A stretch of 64,000 nucleotides of DNA. It comes from Carallia brachiata (taxonomy: Eukaryota; Streptophyta; Magnoliopsida; Malpighiales; Rhizophoraceae). The notes under the pieces were generated by a model. It saw only the letters and a program-made list of their open reading frames with translations. It was not told the origin of the DNA and searched no databases. Positions 35,134-45,599 of the stretch are shown one piece after another (within the stretch, counting starts at the first letter, position 1; each line of letters starts with the position of its first letter). Location: the NCBI GenBank assembly GCA_021464245.1, contig JADCRB010000068.1:7116134-7180133 (forward strand). The letters are read 5' to 3'. Made by a program: the position numbers and the translations under genes.

Positions 35134-37470
35134 TCTTAGTGTTGGTTTTGTGTGACCTTCCAGGAGTATGAATTGTTGGGTTTCGATTGTCTTTTTTTTA
35201 AAATTTTTATTTAATTTTTTTTTTATTAATAAGAAGCACTGGAGTTTGAGCTATTTGAAGGGGGCATGAAAGGGTGTGGCAGGTGATACGTTTCAGGCAA
35301 AATGGTCCAGCTATTCTGCTGCTTTGCGGCAAATTTTTCCCAAGATATAATAGATTGATTCCAATGTGTTTGCTTGGAAGTTTTTGGCCATTGATTGTGG
35401 CATTTTAGCAGTTTCTAACCACCATTGATTCTGCTTTTTTGCAGTTTTGACCAGTGATTGTGTTTGCTCTCTCTCTCACTTAAACTCTCTCTCTAGCTCG
35501 CTCCCATTTACCTTCTTATGACCTGCATTTTTGCTCTCTTTTAATACATTGATATACCTTTGAGTGACATAAATAGATAAAGGGCTAAACATCAAGGAGA
35601 GGATTTGCTATGTAAGTGAACAAAAATGTTTTATGATTTTTTTTTCCTTGGAAGGATGACGCTCCCACATTTTAAGCTTGGTTTGATGAAGTTTTATAGC
35701 TTATGATGCACTATAGATGTATATGCCGCCATTTTTTTAGCTGTAAGCTTTTCACTTATGATAACATTGCTGTATTTTCAGATTTATTATGCCACTGGAC
35801 TTGGGTACAAAAGGGAGCTGTCAAATTCGTGGCACATTTCGACTAATGCTGGTGGTTTACGCCTTTGTTCTCTGTGGTTCCCTTCATGGGACTATACTTG
35901 GTGGGACTGCTATTGCGGGTGAACTTGTGAATCTGACAAAAAACTTGGTTTTTGTGTAAATGTAGCGTGGCCAGTAGAATTATAGGTGAGTCCTTCTTCC
36001 AGATAAAACAAAATACATGGCTTCACATCAATGAGTTTTACGTGTAGCCACTATGCGTTCCTTACATTTTATCTTATATCAATGCAGAAATAGCATCTGT
36101 TATTATGTGTTTCATATTTATGAATTACTAAGTGTATGTATTTCTATGACTTGGATGCCTTTAGCGTGGTAAAAGCAATTCCTCTGCTTTCCACTAAAGC
36201 TCAACAGTTTACATTTTCTGAAATAGCTCTGAATTTTTCCCTCTTGGATAGAAAAATGATTCTGAAGTTGAACCAAATATCATACTTTTGTTGACATCTC
36301 TGTGATTTATCATTCTTATTGATGCTGTGGAATTTTAATTTTAGGTGTTTGGTAGATTGAATTTCTCATATGTACTCTTATTCCCTATTATATTTTTGGT
36401 CTACCATGTAGGTCTTGAAGTTGTTCTAGCAAATGGTTATGTGCTTGAGATGCTTGGTACTCTCTGTTAGGATACCACAGGCTATGACTTGAAGCATTTG
36501 TTTATAGGTACATGATAGACAGCTTTATGACCAAGTGTGTCTAGGGTGAACTTTCGGTCCAAAATGCAACAATGTGTGCATGCTATTATTTGTGCAGGAA
36601 GTGAAGGTTCATGGGCACCAAGGTCTCCATACTTACTCTACCTAGGATATCTTCAGTGCATACAACATTTTTTGCATGCAAAGTGGCACATTAACCAGTC
36701 TTGAGTCTGTCTGTTATATTCATGTTTTCTGACAAGGTATGCCAACCATCATGTAGGAAATGACAAGGATAGGTGTTAGCACCTGTGTGTGCACACACAA
36801 CCTCTTTTTTTTTTTTTTTTTTTTTTCCGGTTCATTTAGTTGATAATAACTATCGTTTAGCTTGCCTATTGTTGTTCTTTCAAGGACATAAGTTTTAAGA
36901 AAAAGACAGAACGACTTTTCTTACTTCCTCCCTAATTTCTCTACTTTTTGTTAGAAACTTTTGTGGGAAGCAAAAATCAAACTTGGGAAAATTCTGAATG
37001 CATTAGAATTTTTGGACAGCCAGGCACTTAATTTGGCAAGATTGCTCCATTTTCTTATTGTAGGCAGAATTTGCAATTTTAATCATATAGAAATTCCTTC
37101 TTGTCTTATGTAGCCTTGAGATTAGTTAATGGAAGTATATCCTATTCGAATTTTGATTTGTTATCCTGATTCAGGGCCTTTTGAAAGAACATAGTGTAAA
37201 CAATGCAAGGACCCCTGTTGTCACACTTTGTTTTATTACTGCCTTTTTCAACAGTTCCTCTGAGATTATCAAACATGACTAAACATTCATTCATCCAAAA
37301 AAAATGTGTGGCTTTTAGGCGACTTTCATTTTGAACATAAGCATATGACACAATAATTATTTCTTTATGATCTTACTGCCTTGCGTGGTTTAGGGGTTTA
37401 ATAACATTAAGATGAGGCTTCAGTTCATCCATTAATATTAATAACTCTCCTGTGGATTTTGTTTCTTGTG
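35134..37470 (+). other. Intron-like sequence ahead of gene fragments; no exon recognised
   Basis: Relative to its surroundings this stretch is less AT-rich and T-rich on the plus strand, with many tttgcag/ttcag acceptor-like sites, as in plant introns. It may be intronic DNA carried along with the fragments at 37.5-38.0 kb. I recognise no coding exon. Confidence 0.35.
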
Positions 37471-37476
37471 CTTCAG

Positions 37477-37521
37477 GGTGTTGAAGAGCTTGCAGATGTT
37501 GTCAAAATCACCATGGGACCA
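37477..37521 (+). pseudogene. Mitochondrial chaperonin CPN60 exon scrap
   Basis: After an acceptor GTGCTTCAG the sequence codes GVEELADVVKITMGP, which is the start of the equatorial domain segment GVEELADAVKVTMGPKGRN in plant mitochondrial HSP60. The match ends abruptly after 15 codons. CPN60 folds imported proteins, but this scrap cannot. It is followed at once by fragments of a different gene. Confidence 0.65.
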
Positions 37522-37608
37522 ATACTGTATTTGTACTGTGCTCAGTTGTCCTTTGTGCTTCCCTGCATTTCAGTACTCACAGTTTAGTCTAAACAGTTCA
37601 CTGTACGC

Positions 37609-38040
37609 AGGCTTCTTTCAGCTACAATAGCTTGGCCTTTCCCTGCAATCATCTATGTTGGTATTATTCTTTTAACCTTAAGTACAGCTCCTTAAAGCCT
37701 AACAAGTGCCCCACGCCTGCTTGCAGCAAAAGACAATGACGAGATTCTGTCTATTCTTAACTTATTTCAAAGTTGCAGATGGGCATGAACCTCATAATGC
37801 AACATTTTTTATTGCATTAATTTGTGTTGGGTGTGTGATTATTGGGAATTTGGATCTTATCTCACCAACTACGACTATGTTACCTCCTATGTTGTGCGGG
37901 TGTAAACTTGCCCTACTTTCTTCTAGATCCTATTGATGCTCGCAGTTGGCGCCCACGGGGGAAGTTTCACCATGGTAGCCTGTGTCTTCTTGGAGCATCA
38001 CTTTGTATAGGTCCATCTTCTCTGGCTTTGATTATTTAAG
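37609..38040 (+). pseudogene. Cation-chloride cotransporter (CCC1-like) fragment
   Basis: Plant CCC1 carries K+, Na+ and Cl- across endomembranes. The fragment reads RLLSATIAWPFPAIIYVGII, then an in-frame TAA (about 37,692), SLTSAPRLLAAKDNDEILS, then after a +1 shift FKVADGHEPHNATFFIALIC and VGCVIIGNLDLISPTTTM, and after another shift AGVNLPYFLLDPIDARSWRP, GKFHHGSLCLLGASLCI. This is the contiguous middle of the transporter, about 135 of some 980 residues and around two membrane spans, with one stop and two frameshifts. No introns interrupt it, so it is one exon or a processed piece. Confidence 0.88.
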
Positions 38041-38044
38041 ACTT

Positions 38045-39640
38045 TTAAAAGTTTTTTGGTGGCTCTGGTAAGAAACAATTAAGGTCTTACATGACTGATT
38101 TTGTGTTGTTAGATAATGATTAAAATTTTCTTTCCTTTTTCCAAAATGTACTGGCCAAAAGGTTAAATGTCAGTGGTTCTCGGGTGGTCAAACCAAATAT
38201 GTTTTTTTGGTCCATCTGAAAAGAAAAAGAAAGAGATCAACTAAAAATAAAAAAAGAGAAGAACACCTTTTTGATATCTCTGCTCTCAATTGCAAATGGG
38301 TTTGTGCCACCATCTAGAACTCTTGTAGGGTAATATTTTGATATCTCTGCTCTCAATTCTTCTGGTTTTCTCTTTGTGTTGACTTTGCGCTTTCCTTTTC
38401 TTTTCAAAAGAGAAGAACACCTTTTTTTCTCTTTTGAACCCAAACTAGGAATATATGGTACATTAATATTAAACGGGAATGCGGACAAGAAAATAAAGAT
38501 TAAAACATTGTCGGTGCGCCGAACTAACAATAGCACAAGAAATTGTTACTCTCTAGCATTCATGTACTGGTGAGGTTTAGTTGACAATGCAGGCTCTGCA
38601 TTATCGCTTAATGACACATCCAGTTTATTTAAATCTTTAAGAATGGTTTAAGAGTCATCAATACAAAGTATAAAAGAAAGCTTACTTATATTTTTCTTGA
38701 TTGAAAAACCAATTGATGTTTTGTTTTTGGATGGATGAAATCGTTCAGGTCCTATACTTTTGCATACTCAGAGGTTTTTGTTCTTTTCATGCTTTACTTT
38801 TTTTTTTTTTCTGATTTTTCGAATTGATATTTCATCTGTGAAATTACTCCAACATAGGCATTCTAAATTAGTTTGTAAATTTTTGTAAGGCATAATATTA
38901 ATTATATGGTAGTGGAAAGACATGCAAGCAACCAGTCTAGAAGATTTCATAGGTCTTCCTTCAAGAAAAATGTCACGTGGGCATAAGAAATTTACAAGGT
39001 CATTCCAAGCTTTTTGGGTTCAAACTTTTGACACTTGGCATAGGTTCATTCCTCCCATTTGGCTATTACTTTATGCTTTATTTGGCAAAGCATAGAAAAG
39101 AGTAGGAAAAGAAAATGATAGGAAATTACTTTTTATTCATATTCTTTCTTATTCATTTTCTGTCAATCCAAACAACTAACTTTTACTTTTTCTCTCACAA
39201 ATTACTATTCATTTTCTTTTTCACAATTTTATAATCATTACTTTTTATCAATCATATTATACTATTTTCTATTTTCTTTCTTTTCTATTTTCTTTCTTGC
39301 AATCCAAACAAATGAATGAATAGTATAGTTGTTGTCTATATCACTTATTGTAAATGGTTGCATCAGGAATGATTATAGTGGTGAATATTTAGTAGAAATT
39401 TGTTGAGAAGGACCAAAATCATTTGCTGTTAATGAACGCAGAATAATTGTATATCTTCTTCCTATAAAAATAGTCATGGTTGCTTCCAATGCCATATGCC
39501 CTTTTCTGTTATGGATAGGTGATGAAATATTGAAAGCTTCCAAGACGGTACCAAGCACCAACCCAAAAAAATATTAATCTTTTTTTTTAACTTGGCTATT
39601 TTGAATAACTAATTTCTATATTATTCTGCTTATTTTGTGG
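38045..39640. other. No recognisable gene; short duplicated blocks
   Basis: gatatctctgctctcaatt occurs at about 38,273 and 38,340, and agagaagaacaccttttt at 38,257 and 38,409. These look like filler duplications from DNA break repair. No coding family signal was seen. Confidence 0.4.
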
Positions 39641-39645
39641 TGCAG

Positions 39646-39692
39646 TTTACAGATTTTTAAATCTTGATGATGTACTAAGTAAAGTTGGCAAG
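39646..39692 (+). pseudogene. Unrecognised 'NLDD' family exon, copy D (plus strand)
   Basis: After acceptor GGTGCAG the exon reads YRFLNLDDVLSKVGK and ends at GTAAAATTC. It aligns base by base with exon 2 of copies A, B and C but lies on the opposite strand. No first exon is visible upstream. Confidence 0.45.
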
Positions 39693-40199
39693 GTAAAATT
39701 CTTTAGTATTGATTTTCTTTCAGTGAATCTCTAGTTTCTAAAGAGAAAAATATAACTGTTTTTTTTACACAGTCTTTTGGCTAAATCGATTGGTGGGCGG
39801 CCTTTTGACGGAAAACATAGATTCTGAGTGCATAAGATATAGGAGAATTACTTCTTGGTCTGATATACGATGTGGTGGGACTTGCTTTTTGTAAAATTTC
39901 ACATGTGGATGGATATGTTGATGGTTTCGAGACTTTATACAATCTGATCACATTTCCTCTCATCAAGTTAAGTGACCCTATTTGATTCAACTTTGAAGAG
40001 ATATGAATAATTGAAAGTTATGACTTTAATTATCATGTTAAGGAAATAAATTATTAATATTTATCTTCAGTTACGAGGAATAGAATAATTTTAACAGTGT
40101 TATGAAGAGTTATTGGGGTGTTGCAGAATATGAAAAATTTAACTCCAGATACTGATATAGTAACTTCAGAAAGAATACACTTTTTTGAAATTGGTGTGG

Positions 40200-40615
40200 T
40201 TTTGGAACAGGAAGCCAACCCAGTTTGAGGTTCTCGATGTTTCAAATAATAATTTATCTGGTAAAGTTCCAACATTTCGGGCTTCAATAATTTTGAAAAC
40301 TAAGCCAGCTAATGATCTGAGATCCGACATTAGTACTGAAGATCTTCGTCAGATAAAAGCAGAGGAAATTTGGGAAGAATAATTGCTGGCATCATTGTTG
40401 CATTTATTGTTTTTATTGATGTTTCGTATTTTGTCTATTATAAAATAAAAAACAAGAGGTTGATGAGATTGAGTTAGCTGGTGTTGAAAGCTACCATCAG
40501 ATGTTTGATTTTGAGAACGTCAAAATTCCAATTGAGGTCCTCATAGAAGCCACTGGCCGATCCGGAGTTGTCTACAAAGGAGAGATGATGGAATCGAATA
40601 TATGTCAAGGACCAA
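40200..40615 (+). pseudogene. LRR receptor-like kinase (TMK-like) fragment
   Basis: The sequence codes FEVLDVSNNNLSGKVPTF, the last leucine-rich repeat before the membrane in TMK-type kinases. After a frame change come the hydrophobic GIIVAFIVFIDVSYFVYY and a basic stop-transfer KIKNKR. After a further change and a gap, KIPIEVLIEATG joins RSGVVYKGEMMES, which matches the juxtamembrane region and glycine-rich ATP loop, with the intervening ATNNFS-to-GGFG part deleted. There are multiple frameshifts, and the rest of the kinase is absent. TMK kinases are cell-surface auxin and growth receptors; this piece is dead. Confidence 0.78.
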
Positions 40616-40904
40616 ATTCTTTTTTTGTTTTTTTTGTTTTTTTTGTTTTTTTTAGGAACAAAACCACAATTCTAAGAATGACCTTAAGCTTCATTCACAT
40701 GTAATTTTATCCTAGAACAAATTACAGACATGTCCAATTATGAACTGCAACCTGCAAGAGTATAAAAGTGAAATCACACTCCACAACCACTTAGGATAGC
40801 CTGAAAGATCAATTCACCAATAAGAAGGAATTAAAATGTCAGTAATTTAATTATTCCCTCCAACCATAATCTTATAAAATAATGTTACTTTTTGGTCGAC
40901 TTCA

Positions 40905-41100
40905 AATACGTGACATATTATTATTATTATTATTATTATTATGATTACACACGTATACAATAATATGAAATTATACGAAAGAATGCCTTGTAGAGATTTA
41001 TATGCTTATTAAACTAAAATTTTGAAAACTGAAAAAGAAAATTCATACACAAGATATTCACTAAATTTATACATGATTAGATCTTTTATAATACTCCCAG
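40905..41100. repeat. S1 distal block, copy D
   Basis: A TTA repeat followed by attaaactaaaattttgaaaa and ttcactaaatttatacatga matches the distal end of S1 copies A (11,140-11,290), B (33,415-33,570) and C (18,340-18,480). Confidence 0.6.
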
Positions 41101-41104
41101 GTAA

Positions 41105-42335
41105 GGACTATGGATGAACCAAACAGAAGTCTTAACCCTAAATAAACATTAAACATTGATCTTAAATTGTTGAAAAAAGAGTCCCAATCCCCGCTCCAAC
41201 AGGCATTAAAAACAAACAGAAAAAGAAAAGAAAAGCAGATGGAAATAAAGGAGAAACAAAAATACCCAAAGAAGCTCCCAATTGATATTAAATGGAAGCA
41301 TAGTGGAAGGCATCTGCATCCAAGTACCTGTCACCACAGCTAACGTATGTTAGAGGCATAAGTTTATGAAAAATTCTCTGGAAAAATTCACTAGATCAGA
41401 AACTTTTTCATTTTCAAAAAACTTTTGTGGTAAAAAGTGGGCTAAAACCTATCCTGCATGACTAATACACGGGGCAAAGCAACCTCACGTTACATTTAGT
41501 TTTTTCAGATCAAGTTACATTTTTAGGATCAACTCCAACATTTAGGATTAATTCAAGATCCCTACCCTCAAGTTCTCAAAGTTACTTTGTAAGAATCACG
41601 TTCCACTCATTTTTATTTTCTTATATATTAGAATATGTGAAACTGTTATCACTATTTTTTGTTTTCATGTATTAATTTTGTATAAAAATATAATCCAACC
41701 CAAAATAGAATGATGTACTAATTTTATTTTATTACTCGACCGCAAACTTATAAAATCTGACCCAAAAAAGTTATCGGCTTTGGGTCGGGTTCATGTCGGA
41801 CTTAGGGTTTACATAACATCCTCCTCGTCTATCGTTTATCAATCAGTCAACAAAATTATTGTTGTAACAAGGACTGAATCGAGATTTGCATTAGATTAAC
41901 GAGATCTTGTTAGCAGTTGCTTGTGAAGTAATAAGACCATAAAGGAATAATTTTGTGCATAAATGTTACATTTTCTCATTTCAAACTATGAAGTGTTCGC
42001 GGGTTGAATTGGTCAATTTTAAAGTATATCCGTATCCAATTTGTCAATAATGGATTGACCGATTCTCTATCAATATCTAATCTGTCATTCTACCTAATTC
42101 ATCCAATTCAATCTGTCACGGATAGATTGGATTGGGTCGGTTTTGGCAGATTGTGTGAAATAACAAAAAATTAAATATATTCCAAGTTCCAACAAGCTTA
42201 TAAACACAACAAAAAGTACTGGAAGCATGTGTTAGAATTTGACCAGCGTAAGGATTCTGTTTGCCTATGTTTGTTCTTTGTTGTATGGTTTAGCCAGGGC
42301 AGCTTGGAAGCCTGGTAATGGTTGATGTTGTTTGT
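41105..42335. other. No recognisable gene
   Basis: Between 41,740 and 42,140 there are stretches such as gggtcgggttcatgtcgg and gattggattgggtcggtttt, which are typical of hAT-type MITE interiors, but I could not fix ends. Confidence 0.4.
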
Positions 42336-42339
42336 CAGT

Positions 42340-42406
42340 GGCATGGCAGATCCAAAAAAAATTTTAAGGGGTAAGCCTTATATATAAAAAATACAGAAAT
42401 AATATA

Positions 42407-42437
<31 letters not shown>

Positions 42438-43068
42438 AAATAAAAAATTATATTAATTATTCTGAATAATAAACATTATAATTATATTATGTTAAAATAA
42501 AATGTTTTTAATTTTTTAATTTTTTATACAATCAAATACATTTTTTTATCTAAGTAATCATTTAATTGTTTAATAATTTATCATTCGTGTGATTGTATAA
42601 TAGATTCTAATAATTTGTTTCTAATAATGTTTTTTTTATATAATAACTTGTTTCTTTAAAAGATAAAATGTCTTTGAAAAAGAGTGCTAAAATGAATATA
42701 AGCAAAAAATTATTAAAATAATGTTAAAAGAAAATAAAAATAATTTTAGTATATTCATTACAAATGGTTATCAAGGAAATAAAAACAAAAGAAAAAAAAA
42801 GAAAAGAAACGTAAATTAAAAAAAAAAAAACTGGTTTTTTAGAGGGAAAAAAATGCAAAACATGAAGGAAATAGAAAAAATAAAGAAACCACCGAAAATG
42901 GGTAAAAGAAGTCTCGAACTTTGGACTTGAGGGTGGGCAGGGTACACGTTCAGAGAGAATAAAGCAGGTTTGCTACTAGACTAATCTCCTATTTGTTGAA
43001 ATGCTTCCCTTCAAATTATATATAATATAAAAGTTTAGGGTAGGCAATTGCTCCGCCAATGTTGTCTG
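42340..43068. mobile_element. Transposon-like block with possible inverted ends
   Basis: The left side reads TGGCATGGCAGATCC. The right side, read on the minus strand, is TGGCGGAGCAATTGCC. An imperfect direct repeat atgttgt(t/c)tg lies just outside each end (about 42,326 and 43,062). A DNA transposon with a target duplication of 9-10 bp is possible. No transposase is present. Confidence 0.35.
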
Positions 43069-43439
43069 CTAAAGCATTGCAAGCAAAATTGATTCTAGGA
43101 GACGTTGGCATTTATCAGCACAATGTTTTCAACAATGAGCTCTACTCATTTAATCAACTTCAGCAACAACATAAACGGATTTCCCTTTAATATATATATA
43201 TATATAATTAAAAATGGCTGATCGAGTTAGATTGGACAAATTTCAGATCTAATCCCCATTCCATCGACCCCAGCAGATTGTAATACCAGCAGATTGTAAA
43301 ATTTTAGAATTACAACCAATTCAGACCTTTGCAGTTTGGACTGGTGCGGATTCATACAGATCAAATTGATCAGTTTTCAGCAGATTGGTCTCGATTTTTT
43401 AATAGCCCTACATGCATGTTTACTTTTTTGTTTTTTTAA

Positions 43440-44165
43440 AGGTTTCCAACCTGCTACCATTCCTCTTTTTTATGGCAAAAATACAATAAAATTATTAATT
43501 TAGAATTTAAATTTGGTTTATTTGACCTTTTCTTTAAATTTGAATTGATATTTACTATTCCTATGTAAACGGGGTTGAACACGTCCAAACTAGTCCAATA
43601 TTATTTCGAGAAAGTGGATTGATATGACACGCAAAAGTTTTTTCTTGTAAACGATAATACAATAAAATGATTATTTCAGATTTTAAGTTTTGTCTTTCTT
43701 TTCTTTTCTTTAAATTTGAATATATATTTGGCGAATAAGTGAGTTGAACAAATAACAAACTTGTCTAATTCTATCCTGAATTGACTTCTACTATTCCTAT
43801 ATAAGTGGGTTTAACAACCAACAAATTAATCTTATTTTGAATGTGTGGATTTATAGGGCATGCAAAAGTTTCTTCCATGTAAACTAAAATTATTAATAAA
43901 ATGATTAATTAAGAATTTAAGTCTTATTCATCCGATCTTTTCTCTAATTTTGTTTTTTTATCTTATAGATAAGTGAGTTGACCAATTTACAAACTTATCT
44001 AATTCTATTATGAATTGCTAGTAACCGTAGATAAGTGCGTTGGACATTGAACAAACATATCCAATTTTTTGTTTTTTTTTTGTTTTTGAGACACAATCTT
44101 ATTTTGAATGTGTGGATTGATATGACATGCAAAATTGTCTTCCATGTAAACCAAAAAAAATAAAA
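43440..44165. repeat. Tandem repeat of about 230-265 bp, roughly three units
   Basis: The block gtggattgatatgacatgca, followed by aaag-tt-cttccatgtaaac and aataaaatgatta, occurs at about 43,613, 43,845 and 44,112. Between them comes aataagtgagttgaacaaat..acaaacttgtctaattct, also repeated. Spacings of 232 and 267 bp, with divergence, show an old tandem array. No coding sense is visible. Confidence 0.72.
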
Positions 44166-44264
44166 AAGTTTGCACAACAGAAAGAACTTTCTTTAAAAAA
44201 AAAAAAAAAAGCATTTATACAATTCAAGGGACTTGCATTTTGTTTTATATACAACTTTCACTTA

Positions 44265-44329
44265 TTTAAGGTTTGTGCTTATTTAATCAGTTCAGCCGAT
44301 TTAATCGATATTTGAACCGATAAAATTAT

Positions 44330-44374
<45 letters not shown>

Positions 44375-44757
44375 TAATTATAAAGGTAATTGAACAAATA
44401 ATTATATATGATCTATTATCACAAAAATCATTTTTAATAGTTAAATTTAAATGTTTTTAACAAAAAAATAATGAAAGATTTAATTAGATATTAATTTTTT
44501 TAGTTTTAATGACCAAATTGAAAGTTTAGATAAATTGAGGATTAATTTTAGAACTCAATTATAATTTGAATAAAAATTAAGGTCAAATTATAATTTTTAA
44601 TATTTATCAGTTTAATCTACCAATCCGACCAAATCGATCCCTTTGATTTTTTACTGGTCAAGTTTGATAAGAGGAACCAACTATGAATTGAATCAAAAAC
44701 ATGTATTGACTGGTCATACCAACCGGTCTGGTCCATTGCCGACAACGCTCCCTTAGG
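44265..44757. mobile_element. Degenerate hAT-like MITE, copy 5
   Basis: The right part reads ACCAACCGGTCTGGTCCATT then GCCGACAACG. The left part has aatcagttcagccgatttaatcg and the centre the AT-rich core of the family with a (TA)n run. The target duplication is no longer clear. Confidence 0.45.
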
Positions 44758-44923
44758 ATCGTTTGGAAAGCAAACAACCGTCTCCGTTTCCACTAATTTG
44801 ACCAAATATTTCTGCGGGATACTTGAGGCTTTGATTCCGAACAACCCCCAGCATACTTAAACAAAAATCTCTTGATTGACGTGCCCCACAGGCACCTTAA
44901 TCTTCTGAATATTAGGATGACCC

Positions 44924-45590
44924 CTCAAACTCAAGGTTTTTAGAACCGAACTGATCATTAAATCGAAAAGTTGAGAGATTTAAAATTTAACCGGTTCGAC
45001 TGGTAAAACCGCGGTTAAATCGATAAAATCGGTATTTAATATTAAATATATAAAAATTAAATTTTTATATAACTTATATAATTATATAAAATATTATATT
45101 ATATAAGAATGATAATAAATATTTAAAATAAAGTATATTTTAAGAATTATATTAATATTTATATACATTAAAGATATTACAATTAGTATATTTAATAAAA
45201 TATAATTTATAAAAATTAATTCAAAAAATAATATTTATAAATAGTGATTAAATATTAATTTTTAAATTTAAAGATTAAATTGAAAATTTTAATCAATTGA
45301 GGACTAAATTAGAATTTTTAGTTAAAATTAGAGTTTTAATTATAATTCAGATAAAGTTTTGGGTTAAATTATAATTTAAAATTTTTTGGTTTAAATTGAA
45401 CCGGTTCAACCGGTCCTGATTTTCTCGGTTATTCCGGTTTTTGACTGATTTTTCCAGTTTTTAACCGATTTTTTCCGGTTCGGTCCGAATTTCATTTTTA
45501 AACTTGAACCGGACCGAAGTTACGACCGATTCCCAATTTTTTTGGTTGAACCGGCTGGTCCGGTCCGGTTCTTAATTCCATGCTCAAACC
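44924..45590. mobile_element. Non-autonomous hAT-like MITE, copy 4
   Basis: The element (44,932-45,582, 651 bp) starts CAAGGTTTTTAGAACCGAAC and ends CCGGTTCTTAATTCCATG. Flanking 8-mers CTCAAACT and CTCAAACC differ at one base. It is the reverse complement of copy 2 along its whole length, with the same ACCGGT-rich shoulders and AT-rich core. No reading frame of note. Confidence 0.82.
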
Positions 45591-45599
45591 ACATCGACC

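Noticed and set aside
37477..38040. A single fusion gene of CPN60 and CCC1
   Set aside because: The CPN60 part is 15 codons, frames do not join, and the CCC1 part has a stop and two shifts.
43440..44165. CRISPR-like array
   Set aside because: The units are long and diverged without constant spacers; the DNA is plant nuclear, so a CRISPR array is not plausible.
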